From: Dipteris shenzhenensis
Lineage: Eukaryota; Polypodiophyta; Polypodiopsida; Gleicheniales
Reading direction: 5' to 3' (one strand)
Assembly: GCA_047967505.1 (NCBI GenBank)
Contig: CM106540.1
DNA: 64,000 nt
Both the position numbers and the translations under genes were made by a program. Under the pieces are notes generated by a model. The model saw only the letters and a program-made list of their open reading frames with translations. It searched no databases and had not been told where the DNA came from. Below, piece after piece: positions 35,140 through 46,375 of the stretch; position 1 is the first letter of the stretch, and each line of letters opens with the position of its first letter.

Positions 35140-35390
35140 ACGTATAAGTGTCGCTATATAGCGACACTTAGGGTAAAAAGTCGCTATATAGCCACACTTA
35201 GGGTTAAGTGTCGCTATATAGCGACTTTTAGGGTAAAAGGTCGCTATATAGCGACTTTTAGGGTTTGGGTTTAGGGTTGAAGGTCGCTATATAGCAACTC
35301 TTTAGTGTCGCTATATAGCGACGGAAAAAATTAAAAACGTCGCTATATAACGACGTTTTTAGCATCGCTATATAGCGACGCTGTGGATTA
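35140..35390. repeat. Internal cluster of TCGCTATATAGCGA palindromes with TTAGGG motifs
   Basis: Five perfect and at least three near-perfect palindromes, separated by CTTAGGGTAAA-like spacers and one TTTTAGGGTTTGGGTTTAGG stretch. It sits between the start of the minus-strand TNP2 remnant and the start of the plus-strand unit, where a shared promoter would lie. Confidence 0.85.
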
Positions 35391-35626
35391 AAACCCGAAA
35401 CTCTCGTCACGCGGCGTTTTCTCTATACTATTCTCTAATCTCTCAAGATAGCAAGCCAATATCTCCTCCCACCTATTTTCGATGACCTCCCACCTATTTC
35501 AAGCAACGTCCCACTCTATTTTCCACTCCTCACCCTTCTCCTAGCTCTTGTACTCCCTCTCTACCCTTTTCCCTCTTTGGTTTCTTGAAAGGAAGTTCTT
35601 CAAGAGGTGAGTTTGTTTCAACAATG

Positions 35627-36064
35627 TAGGTTGTTTGTTTGTTAGCTTTAGTTTTGTGAGTGCTTCTTCTTGTATTGCTAAACCTGTAAACTAGTTTTCG
35701 TGCTTGTTTTCAAAGGATTGAAACAAAAAACGAGATTTCAAGAAAGAAAGAAGACTCACCTCTTTTTTCTGTATTTCTCTTCCTTCTCTTTCTCCTTGTC
35801 TCCTCAATCTCCTCCTTTCCTTGTCTCCTCAATCTCCTCCTTTCAAGAAGTTGCTTTTGTAATCTAGTCCTTCCTCTAACATCTTATTTGAAAAAATGGG
35901 TTGTTTTCTCTCTTTTGTAGGGCTAGTCCACTACACCGAGCAGGACATACTATTTCAGGTAAGTGCTTCCTCTTTTTTCCATTTATTATTTTTGTTATTT
36001 GCATTGGCTTGTAGCTTGCGCCTTAAGCGCTAGCTGCAGTGATGGGCGTAGGAACCCTCTCTTC
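35627..36064 (+). repeat. Segment shared with 2628-3063
   Basis: This is the sister copy of the CACTA-family segment described at 2628. It has candidate splice sites (TTCAGGTAAGTG at about 35955) and would form non-coding exons of the plus-strand gene. Confidence 0.75.
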
Positions 36065-36119
36065 CCCTCAAACTCTTTCCTTCTTCCCCCTTCTCTTATT
36101 CTCTTTTCTATTTCCCCCT

Positions 36120-37170
36120 TCTATGCATAAGCATAAGCTCATGCTTATGCTCATGCATGAGCATGAGCTTATGCAAAAATAGAGAATGAGAGAAGCATAA
36201 GCATAAGCTCATGCTTATGCTTCTCTCTTTCCCCCTTCTCTATTTCCCCCTTCTCTCATTCTCTATTTCCGCATAAGCTCATGCTCATGCATAAGCATAA
36301 GCATGAGCTGAGCTTATGCTCATGCATAAGCATAAGCATGAGCTGAGCTTATGCTTATGCTTAAGCATAAGCTCATGCTCATGCATAAGCATAAGCATGA
36401 GCTGAGCTTATGCTTATGCTTAAACATAAGCATAAGCTCATGCTTATGCTCATGCTTATGCTTCTCTCTTTTCCCCTTCTCTATTTCCCCCTTCTCTTAT
36501 TCTCTATTTCCGCATAAGCATAAGCTCATGCTTATGCTTATGCTCATGCCCTTCTCTCATTCTCTATTCTGGCATAAGCTCATGCTCATGCATGAGCATA
36601 AGCAAGAGCTTATGCTTATGCTTATGCTTATGCATAAGCTCATGCTTAAGCATAAGCATAAGCATAAGCTCATGCTTAAGCATAAGCATGAGCTCTTGCT
36701 TATGCATAAGCTTATGCTTAAGCATAAGCATAAGCTCTTGCTTATGCTCATGCATGAGCATGAGCTTATGCTCATGCTTATGCTTCTCTGTTTCCCCCTT
36801 CTCTCATTCTCTATTTCAGCATAAGCTCATGCATAAGCATAAGCATGAGCTTATGCTCATGCTTATGCTTCTCTATTTCCCCCTTCTCTATTTCCTCTAA
36901 CTCTTATTCTCTATTTCCGCATAAGCATAAGCTCATGCTTATGCTTATGATTCTCTCTTTCCCCCTTCTCTCATTCTTATGCGCATCTTCCTCTTATGCT
37001 CATGCTTATGCTTCTCTCTTTCCCCCTTCTCAGCTCATGCTTATGCTTATGCAGAAATAGAGAATAAGAGTTAGAGAAAATAGAGAAGGGGGAAAGAGAG
37101 AAGCATAAGCATCAGTAGCGTAAGCATAAGCATAAGCTCATGCTTATGCTCATGCTTATGCTTCTCTCTT
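36120..37170. repeat. CATAAG/CATGAG hexamer tract with orientation switches
   Basis: Runs of CATAAG and CATGAG alternate with their complements, giving repeated palindromes such as GCTCATGCATGAGC. They are spaced by CTCTATTTCCCCCTTCTC blocks. Open frames on both strands (repeating Met-Leu-His-Lys or Ser-Ile-Cys-Leu) are artefacts of the six-base unit. Confidence 0.9.
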
Positions 37171-37315
37171 TCCCCCTTCTCTCATTCCTCTAACTCTTAT
37201 TCTCTAAACAGGATTAGTGGGGCTAAACAAGGCCATAGCAAGGATTAGTGGGGCTAAATAGGGCCATAGCAAGCCCTATTTAGCCCCACTAACCCTTTTT
37301 TTTTAGTTCTGTTAA

Positions 37316-37410
37316 ACATCGCTATATAGCGATGTTTACCAGTGTCGTTATATAGCGATGATTAACAGTGTCGCTATATAGCGACGTTTGTCATCGTCGC
37401 TATATAGCGA
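37316..37410. repeat. Right subterminal cluster of TCGCTATATAGCGA palindromes
   Basis: Three perfect copies and one variant lie 110-210 bases from the right end, mirroring the left cluster. Confidence 0.82.
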
Positions 37411-37500
37411 CGGTTCTTTTCTGACGCTTTTAGCGAATTTTATAGCGAATTTTGCGCCCATGAAAAAAAAAAATTTTAATGTAAAAAGCGTCAGTATTTT

Positions 37501-37529
37501 CGTCGGAAAATGGCCTATGCCTTGTAGTG
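37501..37529 (-). repeat. Right terminal inverted repeat
   Basis: The minus strand starts CACTACAAGGCATAGGCC and reaches CCGACG. It matches the left repeat in its outer six bases and inner CGACG. Confidence 0.78.
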
Positions 37530-37982
37530 TCGCTTTGATCTACATGGATACATCTCATGAAATATTTCTAGAAACAGCCACAATAATAAATAGAGCTTGA
37601 GCTTAACTATCACAACTTTTAAAGAATCGTTTATTCTTGGTTGACCATATAGATAAAAAACAACAATATTTACCCATTTCGAAATTCAGTGGTGGCAAAC
37701 TCGCAATGAACTAATAAGTATCTTTCCAATTTAAGACTCCAAATCTGCTGAATTGTCCATGTATCCAAACACATCCTAACCCGTGCTTGGAATTTGATTC
37801 CACCACTTTCTACCACTCCTTACATTTGAAACCTAGTTAAGGTAAAAAGAATTTAATTCTCCCCTATCAATTGTAACAACACTACCCACTGCATTTTATT
37901 CGGTACAATTTTTGGCGGGCATGTACAAAATAATAAATGCACATTATATTCTATCGCTCTCCTCTCTCTCCTCTTCTCCACT

Positions 37983-38028
<46 letters not shown>

Positions 38029-39545
38029 CCTCCCCGCCCCCCTCTCTCTCTCTCCTGCCCGAACCCCCTAACCCTCCTATCTCTCTCTCTCTCTCATTGT
38101 AAAAATGACGCTTGGAACCATCTCATAAAGGTTTTCAAGAACTTTTGTAGAACTTTTAGAAAATAAGAAAGTATGATTTTGAAAAGAATTACACTAATTA
38201 TTTATGTAATCAATAAAGTTTCTTGCGTAGGCGCAAACACAACTCTTTGCACTCAATGGACCATATTTTTCATTTCGACCTCCAAAGTTGAATACTCAAT
38301 GTCATATAGATCTAAGTAGAAAATTTTGAATTTGTGATTTGTAAAAATCGAGAAAATCGCTCGAATGGAAGAAAAAATCGGTTTAAAAAATGGTGACACG
38401 TCACGTTTTTTATATAAATCGCCACATCATCCCCACATATTCGTATGATTAACTTTTATTTGTACGAATAAAGTATTCGTACGAATATAATTGTATTAGG
38501 ACAAATACGTTCCTACATTTTTGCATATAACCTCAATGTTTGCCTATGTCTCTTATCTCACACTTGGTTCCCTAGCCGAGCATAAGAGATTAAAAAAGGA
38601 AAAGAAGAAGAAAGGTCCTCAAGGTTATGAAAGCAATCTAGAAGGTCCGAAAAAGATGAAGATTTTTTGTTAGGGAGCTTTAAGATCTCATTTTGAGTTC
38701 CTAAAATCTCTTGTGAGGATTTTGGTTTTGGTCTTTGTTCTTTTGTTTGTGGGAGTTCTAGGTTCTCTTTATTGAGTTCCTTCGATCTCTTGGGATAAAA
38801 ATATTTTAGATATTTATGTGTTAGAAACTTGTTTGTGGGAGTTCTAGGGTGTCTATGAAATTTGTTTGTGGGAGTTCTAGGATCTCCTTGTTGAGTTCCT
38901 TAGATCTCTTGTGAGGATTTGTGTATGTGGGAGTTCCAGGATCTCCTTGTTGAGTTCCTTAGATCTCTTGTGAGAAATGGGCTTGTTTTCATGTCTACGA
39001 AATTATGAAATTTGTTTGTGGGAGTTCAAAGATCTGCTTGTTGAGTTCCTTAGATCTCTTGTGAGAATTTTTGTATGTTGGAGTTCTAGGATCTCCTGAT
39101 TGAGTTCCCTAGATCTCATGTTAGAAATATGATTTTATTTTGTGTTTGTATTCTCACACTTTCTTTGAATGAATATGTAATATTATTTCAATAGAATGTG
39201 AAAGAATACAAAGAGTTTTAAAGTGTACGAATTGAAAGTTTTAAAAGTGATTAGAAGAGTATTCTCATTCTTATGCTTTCTTTTGAATGAATATTTAATA
39301 TTCTTTCAATAGAATGTGAATTATTTTAAAAGAGCGTGATTGAATGACAATTAATATATTGCATGCTTGAATGCGCTTTTCAAAGGATATGTGTTGTTTT
39401 TTACAAAATGTGTATTGCAATATATTTCTATTGTATACTCAAATTAGTTTTTTTGCATTTTGTTTTTGGCAACTTCAAAAGAATGGTGTGTAGCAAGATT
39501 TGGTCATACGTGATGGAGATATGAAAAGTACATGCCTCGGTTTCT
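37530..39545. other. No gene recognised; CT microsatellite and a minisatellite
   Basis: The 5' part is the right half of the repeat interrupted by the CACTA element. A (CT)n/C-rich tract spans 37955-38095. The rest is AT-rich with the minisatellite listed separately. Confidence 0.55.
38690..39125 (+). repeat. Minisatellite of ~55-65-bp units, about six copies
   Basis: Units carry TGGGAGTTCTAGGATCTCC, TTGTTGAGTTCCTTAGATCTC and TTGTGAG, with variable spacers. The best copies are at about 38870, 38930 and 39020. Confidence 0.85.
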
Positions 39546-39549
39546 TTCT

Positions 39550-41390
39550 TGTAGTGTAAATATTGTGGACACAAGTTCACAGGTGTCTCTACTCGCATCA
39601 AGCAACATTTTCTAGGAATAGGGAGTGACGTTGGATCTTGCACATGCACTCCGTCTGATGTTCTTCCGTTATGCAAATCATATTAAGAGAAAGTGAAGAA
39701 AGTGATTAATCCGACCCTAATAAGAAATTGTGTAAATCAACAAGATGTGAGCACTAAGGTTGATGAGACAGTTGAAGGAGAAGCACCAATAAATGCGATG
39801 AGTGTATCCATACATGAAGGTGATGTAGATATGCTAGCAAGTGGGTCGCAGGTGAGTTTTGATGCAACTAATGTCTGTCAGGTAAAGAAGAGAAAAAAGG
39901 GAGAACAATCGTCTATGGAGGATGGATTTCTTCGACAACAAGTGCATGAAGCGCACTTAAGATGGACATAAGCATTTGTTAAAAATGGTAGACCATTCAA
40001 TGTCATGAGAGATGATACGTTTTGTATTGCCTTGAAATCATGTGCTAGACTAGGATTTATTTTGCCAAATTATAATAAAATTCATATGGATCATCTTGAT
40101 AGAGTCAAACAAGCTGTGGCGGATTGCTTGAAAAAACAAGATATTGGACTTTATTCCTACATATGGGTGTACTCTTGCATTTGATGGATGGACTAGCAAG
40201 CAAGCCAAACCCTTGATAAATGTAATGTGCATTACTCCCAAGGGAACTATGTTTTTGGTGGCAGTGAGAATGTTACTGCATTAGTAACAGATAATGCATC
40301 GAATTACAAGACCGCAAGTGAGATGGTCATGGCAAAGTATCCCACTCTGACATGGGTGCAATGTGGCACTCATACTCTCAACTTATTATTGAAGGATATT
40401 GGACAATTGCCATTTGTATAACCAGTACTGCAAGATGCTAACGCCGTAGTGAGTTTTATAAAGAGTCATCAATACTTGCATGCAGTATTCAGAGAGCACT
40501 CTGTGTGCAACTCAAGCAATTTTGTCAAACTAGATTTGCCACTTCTTTTCTAGTTTTGCTAGATTGTTGGAAGTGCATCAAACTTTAGTCTAAACTCTTG
40601 CTGATAGACGATGGGTGAATTGGCTAGAGAAAAAGACGTAGTACGCAATGCCAGGCTCTAAATGTGTGCATCTTGTACAATCATCTCTATTTTGGAAAAA
40701 TGTGGAAAGAATAAAAGAAGGTGCAGAGCCATTTGTAACAGTATCGAGGATGGTTGATGCTGATGCCTTTGTTATGGGTAAAGTATATTGGAAGATGTCA
40801 GAAGCAATATGACAAGTTAAAGAATTTGTGTGCTTTGTCCCTAGGGAGAAGCAACAAGTGGTATATTTGGCTGATAAGAGATGGAAGCAAATGCACACCC
40901 CCTTTGCATGGAGCTGCATTTGCAGTACATCCACAATATCAAATGCATGCTCAATCACATAATCCTAAAGTCATAAGTAACTTTCAAGAGGTTTGTAAAA
41001 ACTTACTTCTGGGAGATCAAGGAAAACTGGCCTACCAGCAAAACGAGTGAGGTATACGAATCGCAAAGGCTCTTTTGGAGGTATACGAAATTGGAGTGCA
41101 TATGATTTTATTCACTCTAAGAGACGCAATCACTTAAAGCCATCAAGAGCTACAGATTTGGTATTTTTCTTTGGAAATCTATGATTGTCGAAAGGATTTA
41201 ATGTTGCAGCTAGGGCAGCAAGTGAAGTCGTAATGAGAATTGCTAGACAACGATTGACTACAGAATTAGTGATGAGGGTGCATTCAGTGAAGAGGAAGAT
41301 GAGCTTGAGCTACTCACTGACAACAGCGAAGTTGAAGAGATAGATGATATTGTACGTGTGTTGAATGCAATATAGAGTGATAGAACAATA
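39550..41390 (+). pseudogene. hAT-family transposase pseudogene
   Basis: A BED zinc finger opens the gene (CKYCGHKFTGVSTRIKQHF at about 39555). A linker with KKRKKGEQ follows, then the DUF659 region: FVKNGRPFNVMRDDTF, TLAFDGWTSKQAKPLINVM, and after a frameshift LVTDNASNYKTASEMV and THTLNLLLKDIGQL. Downstream are GAAFAVHPQYQMHA and, near 41090, AYDFIHSKRRNHLKPSRATD, the hAT dimerisation segment. An acidic tail (FSEEDELELLTDNSEVEE) ends it. hAT transposases cut and paste elements with 8-bp target duplications. Several stops and frameshifts inactivate it; I could not find its terminal repeats. Confidence 0.88.
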
Positions 41391-41749
41391 TGATAGGTCA
41401 TAGAAGCAGTGGATGAAAATCTAATTATATCAGATATAATGTTGTATGAGAGGGGATGGATGGGAGAATATGTCAAGCGATGGAAGAGTGCATATGCTCG
41501 TATTTATCTCGTCTCCTTTTATACTTGAAAGCTAGAACCTTGTGGGCTACAAGCGATGTGGTGTAATTATTGAGATTGTGGATGATTTTGGTATACATAA
41601 TAATTAGAGACAACCTTGTGACTTGCAAACACTTTCAAGGCAACATCAGAAAGTTGGAAAGAATAATTGAATATGCGCAATCAAAGTTTATATTTTCAAG
41701 CCTCAAGGGTTGATCTAGCTATTATGTGCACTAATTCACGTCGATATAT

Positions 41750-42330
41750 TTTAATATTTCTGCATTAACTTTACAAGTCCACCTGATCCATAGAAAACCA
41801 CTTAAATCACTTATACCACTTAGTTCACTTAGATCACTTAGTTCACTTAAATCACTTAAGTCACTTAAATCACCTAGTCCACTTAGATTACTTATACCAC
41901 TTAAATCACTTAGTCCACTTAAATCACTTATACCACTTAATTCACTTAGATCACTTAAATCACTTAGTCCACTTAAATCACTTAAGCCACTTAAATCACC
42001 TAGTCCACTTAGATCACTTATACCACTTAAATCACTTAGTCCACTTAAATCACTTATACCACTTAATTCACTTAGATCACTTAAATCACTTAGTCCACTT
42101 AAATCACTTATACAAGTTTGTTCACTTAGATCACTTACATCACTTAGTCCACTTAAATCACTTGTCACTTAAGTTACTTATATTACTTAGTCCACTTAAA
42201 TCACCTAGTCTACTTAAGTCACTTAGTCCACGTAAATCACTTAGTCCACTTAAATCACTTAAGTTACTTATATTACTTATTCCTCTTGAATCACTTAGCT
42301 CACTTATATCACTTGAACCATCATTGTAGA
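41750..42330 (-). repeat. 9-bp minisatellite (CACTTAAAT / CACTTAGTC)
   Basis: About 60 units of nine bases alternate between a few variants over ~580 bp. Because the unit is three codons without a stop, the minus strand gives long frames of repeating Asp-Leu-Ser, Gly-Leu-Ser and Glu-Leu-Ser. I treat these as repeat-driven, not as a gene. Confidence 0.9.
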
Positions 42331-42426
42331 AGAAGAGTATTATAAAGTTATATATGAAGTTTACAATGTACATAATTATGTAGTATGATCCACATCTGCC
42401 GTTCCCTGAGTGCTTGGTCCTGCATC

Positions 42427-43190
42427 CTACGAATCTATATTAGTGAGGTCCTCAAAATAAAAAATATCGGTATCCTCAGTTGCATCCAAATCTCCAAAAG
42501 ATTGTCTATAGCGTGCAAGCTCAGATTCTAACATTTGTATGCATGCTTGCAGGTCCTCGATCTCTTTGGCTTGTGATGTAATGTGATCTTGTAACTCCTC
42601 AGCAGCAGCAGTAACACCTTGTTGATGGAGAGGTATGGTAGATGTGGCCAAGTCAATAAGATCACTGTGTGCCCGAGGAGTTAGCACATGAGGTCTCTGA
42701 GACACGGCTCTTTGTTATCTGTCCTTGCTCACTCGCGCTCTGCAGGACGTCCCTTTCCTATTCCCGATAAGTGATGCTTGTTATTCCAATCCACAGGTTA
42801 ATGCAAGACGTCGTAGACATACACCTATTGAATGAAATACATGGGTATTTGATGGTTGTTGGGGATGCTTCCTTCCACCTTTATGAATCGTTGGAGAAGG
42901 ATGTGGGCTAGGGTTTTGTGCTGCAAGTCAGACAACTTGGGCTATGCATATTTATTCCTAGCACTTCCTAAACGAAGAAACAAGGTGTTTCTTATGAACT
43001 CTAATGGACATAGTCTCTGTATTTGTCAAAGAGAGACCGGGTCACCTTGCATGGTATCGTCATCCACTGGACCAGCACAGCGAAAATACCTTGCCCCTCT
43101 CTGCCCAACATCTCTCTTTGCACTTGTAAGATAGCCTGAGCCTCGGCCTGATTTAGTTGGTCTGCTAAATTAGCCTCTTGAGGCACAAAA
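42427..43190 (-). pseudogene. Coiled-coil ORF remnant of unknown family
   Basis: The left part (42705-42427) encodes TAAAEELQDHITSQAKEIED and LQACIQMLESELARYRQSF, a strong coiled-coil pattern, then an acidic end. Beyond the first stop the frame continues DAGPSTQGTADVDHTT. The right part (43186-43001) gives ANLADQLNQAEAQAILQVQ and RSLFDKYRDYVH. Frames differ between the parts. It shares strand with the kinase-like remnant upstream and may be its 3' part or a separate gene. Confidence 0.4.
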
Positions 43191-43299
43191 GCACCTTGTG
43201 GGCCCTCTTGGACTAGAGGTTTGCTCTAGTCGGGGAGGATCCTATGGGAGAATGTTCTCTAAGTTCTCTCCCTCCATGCTCATGCTTAGCCTAAAAAAT

Positions 43300-43600
43300 G
43301 ACAACAAGATCGAATTAATTTGTAACCACAAATAATATTAAATATTTAAACAATGTTAAACAATTAAACAATATTAAACCTATACAAACAATATTTAAAT
43401 ATTTATTGTTGCATCATTTATCATATTTTAAAATTGGACCATCATTTTTATTGCAACATTCACTTATGCAAATAATATTTAAACATTAATTATTGCATCA
43501 TGTATCATATTTGACAATTGGATCATCATTTTTATCGCATCATTTACTTATATAAACAATATTTAAACATTACTTATCGCATCATTTATCATGTCACTGT
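43300..43600. repeat. AT-rich ~85-bp tandem repeat
   Basis: Units contain AAACAATATTTAAAYATTA, TGCATCATTTATCATATT and TTGGAYCATCATTTTTAT. About two and a half copies lie at 43386-43600. Confidence 0.75.
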
Positions 43601-43689
43601 AAATATACAGACTTGAAAAATGGAGTGGATCCAAACTTGGATGATATATAAAACTAAAAATGTTACAAGTTCCATGATCGGTCACTCAT

Positions 43690-45533
43690 GTTACATCCCG
43701 TCTAAGAAAGACTCAGTCATTGGCTGGTCTAAGTCCTTGGTTTGGACTGAGCTGTATACCACATCTTGGGGCAATGTCAAAAACCCCACAAAAATTTGCA
43801 GTACTTGGACGTCTATTCGGTTCGGCTGACTTTCCCTGAACCGCAAATCATTGTAGATGCCCGATTAGAGCTTCTACGGGTCCCATACTTGGCGATGGTA
43901 CACAAATGTCCAAGATTTTCAGGATGTGATGAGACATGGCGTACACATCTTGTGCAACATCGAAAGGTGGGGGATTGGTGCAGAGGCACTCTGGAGCAAT
44001 GTGACAAAACCTAGCAATGGAGCTCCGCACAGTGTTGGGGCTATCACTGAGTAATGCGGGATAATGCTTTCTAGTGCTGCATGGGGTCATCATTCCCCAA
44101 TCACAAATGCCCAGATACACCTCCTCGAATGACTCCGAGAAGTGTAGCATAATGTTTTCTGCATGCAAATCATTATGTAGGATATTGTGTTGGTGCATGC
44201 AATGAATAGTGCGAACTAGTGCACTTAAAATATTAAATATGTGCTGATGGACCTGTGGAGCTCTAGCAGGCATTTTTGCATCATCTCTATGAAACACCGG
44301 AGATGGTCGCTTTCCATCATGTCCGAGGTAGGTTATCCATCTTTCCAAATGTTTTTATTCCAGAACGGAAATAGTATCATTGGGTTATCATCATGGACTA
44401 GACCTATTGCTCGGATGATGCCCAGATAAACGAAATCACCCAAGCATGTGGCTTCTTCCAATGCTCTGGCCTTCAATGCATCGATAGGCATAGAAACCCT
44501 TAGCACCGTACATGCATAAATCTTGTGCGGATCAAAGGGAGCGACAAGAATATTGCACATGTTGGCTATTCCTTTCATGCTTGTGCCCACAGCTGCACTA
44601 GGCATCAGATGTCTCGTGTCGCTGAAGCAGTATGGGCCACATGGGTCTTGGCACTGCTACATGATCATGCAAGCCATGTGATGTGCATGGTGCTTGTGCA
44701 GGCGAGAATGAAGGAGATGGGAATGTATCTACTTGTGCATTTGTGGTGCAGGAAAAAATGCAGGAATTGGAAATGGTCTGCGCATGCGGTAGGAGGCGCA
44801 AATGGAGGCACAAAAGATGTGGTGAAATGTGATCGTGCATGTGGTGGGAGATGTGAAAAAGGAGGAGAAACTTCTTCTAGGTATGAAAGATCTTGGAAAA
44901 AAGGGATACGGGGAAAGACATGTTGTGGTCGATGCACTGGTGCATACACGTGGCATGGCTACAGTGGTGCTTGCGGCTGTGTTGGGTGGAATGTGACATA
45001 TGACTGGGGATGTGGGTGCATTGGTGCTTGTGGTTGTGGTGGATGTAATGTAGCATCTGACTGGAGGTGTGGGTGCATTGATGCTTGTGGTTGCGGCTAT
45101 TCTTGGGGGGTGGGTGCATTGATGGAAGGGAGGTCGAGGTAGCTCCTTTGCCTTTGTAGCCTCGCCACGCATTCTTAATGTATGTGACCCTGGCATCTAC
45201 AGCAGGACCCTCCCACTTTGTGTCACATGAGTTTATGTCTCGATTTATTTGATCGAGGCATCGTCGACCCTCCATCACTAAGTGGTACAAATACTGATCT
45301 ATAGACTCTACTGTGAAAACATCTGGAAATCGATCATGCAAGGTCCTCCCTCCACGCTTTGCCATTGTCTTCACCAAATTTTGTAGACCGCTTTCACCAT
45401 TTTGGAAAGCTGTCTCAATGATGTCTTGATCGACATTCATTAAGAAGTGTACATTCTCATTTTTCAGCACCTTCCTCTGAAACCTAGTGAGATCAGGTTG
45501 CTAACACTTCCTCTTCTCACCTGCGTGAGCCAT
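43690..45533 (-). pseudogene. Protein-kinase-like gene, decayed
   Basis: Starts MAHAGEKRKC then TAG, continuing LTRFQRKVLKNENVHFLMNV and ESIDQYLYHLVMEGRRCLDQ, a ~120-residue N-terminal region of unknown family. A His/Pro/Thr-rich linker with ~57-bp repeats (HKHQCTH) spans about 45150-44700. Then a kinase fold in two frames: N-lobe ARALEEATCLGDFVYLGIIR and HDDNPMILFPFWN, and after a frameshift at about 44340 the catalytic loop ILHNDLHAENIML, with Asp and Asn in place. The Mg-binding DFG is CDWG, and HIAPECL matches the APE motif. C-lobe sequence runs to about 43690. Residue pattern suits a Ser/Thr-type kinase. The frameshift and TAG argue against function. Confidence 0.72.
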
Positions 45534-45739
45534 CTCATATGTAGTAAGCTGCAACACAGAATTCAAAAAAGAATTCATTGCCAGGTGCAATAATAAGAAA
45601 CTCATTAAGCCGTAACAATTAACAATGCAAGCAGTCTAAGAAATTACCTAGGTATAACCTCTCAACTCAAGCTCAAATCATGTAACAAACTATAGAAAAT
45701 CTAAACACAAAAAATGACCCAGGTATAACCTAATTGTGG

Positions 45740-46375
45740 ACTTCACCATCTAACACTGGGCTTCAATTGCAACACACAACTATCAAGGGACAGTTGAGTG
45801 CCATACTAAGTGTCTAAGAACACATTGCATGATATCTAACTTAGGCTGCAACACACAACTACAGTTGACTGCCAGACTAAGTGTCTAAGATGACATCACA
45901 TGATATCTAACTTAGACTGCAACACATAACTATCAAGGGATAGTTGAGTGCCAGACTAAGTGCTTGAAAACATCTCTAAACTTAGACTGTAACACACAAC
46001 TCTCAAGGGAGAGATGAGTGCCAAAATAAGCATCTATGAAAACATCATTAAGCTTGGACTGCAACACACAACTCTCTTAAGAGAGATGAGTGCCAACCCA
46101 AGAGTTCCTACAAATAGACATTTTTATACAAACTGAGACTGCGACACACAACTCTCTTAAGAGAGATGAGTGCCAGCCTCAGGGAAAAGATAATTATTTA
46201 TATTATAATTAAAATTGCAACCCACAACAAAAATAGACTACAACACACAACTCTCGCAAGAGAGATGAGTGCCAACCTGTCTACACACTTAAATACAATA
46301 CAAAATAAATATTAAATTTTTTTAAAAAAGACTGCAACACACAACTCTCCTAAGAGAGAGGAGTGCCAGTCCTAA
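45740..46375. repeat. Hairpin-bearing dispersed tandem repeat, about eight units
   Basis: Each unit contains CAACACACAACTCTC, a 4-base loop, GAGAGATGAGTGCC, and a variable AT-rich spacer; units recur every 65-100 bases. Loops seen are AAGG, TTAA, GCAA and CTAA. One copy near 45850 has lost the loop region. No coding sequence is visible from 45540 to 47030. Confidence 0.85.

Larger units (their letters stand above)
33811..37529. mobile_element. CACTA-type DNA transposon, internally deleted
   Basis: The left end begins CACTACTACACACGG and the right end closes CATGCCTTGTAGTG-like (its complement starts CACTACAAGGC). Both ends lead into a GCGACG/CCGACG sequence. Flanks are TCA (33808-33810) and TCG (37530-37532), a 3-bp target duplication with one change. 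Subterminal palindromes, a TNP2 remnant on the minus strand and a low-complexity intron-like tract fill the inside. A related sequence at 33451-33500 lacks the insertion and lines up across the junction. TNP2's catalytic core is missing, so the copy is non-autonomous. Confidence 0.85.

Noticed and set aside
35256-35280. Interstitial telomere
   Set aside because: Only two or three TTTAGGG-like units, embedded between transposon palindromes; better read as spacer motifs.
36351-36900. Met-Leu-His-Lys and Ser-Ile-Cys-Leu repeat frames
   Set aside because: Hexamer-repeat artefacts on both strands inside the CACTA element.
41731-42373. 145- and 71-codon Asp-Leu-Ser repeat proteins
   Set aside because: The frame is open only because the 9-bp unit has no stop in that phase; no non-repeat coding flank could be shown.
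44525-45142. Cys/Gly-rich plus-strand frame of 205 codons
   Set aside because: It is the antisense of the repeat-rich linker in the kinase-like gene, where domain evidence supports the minus strand.
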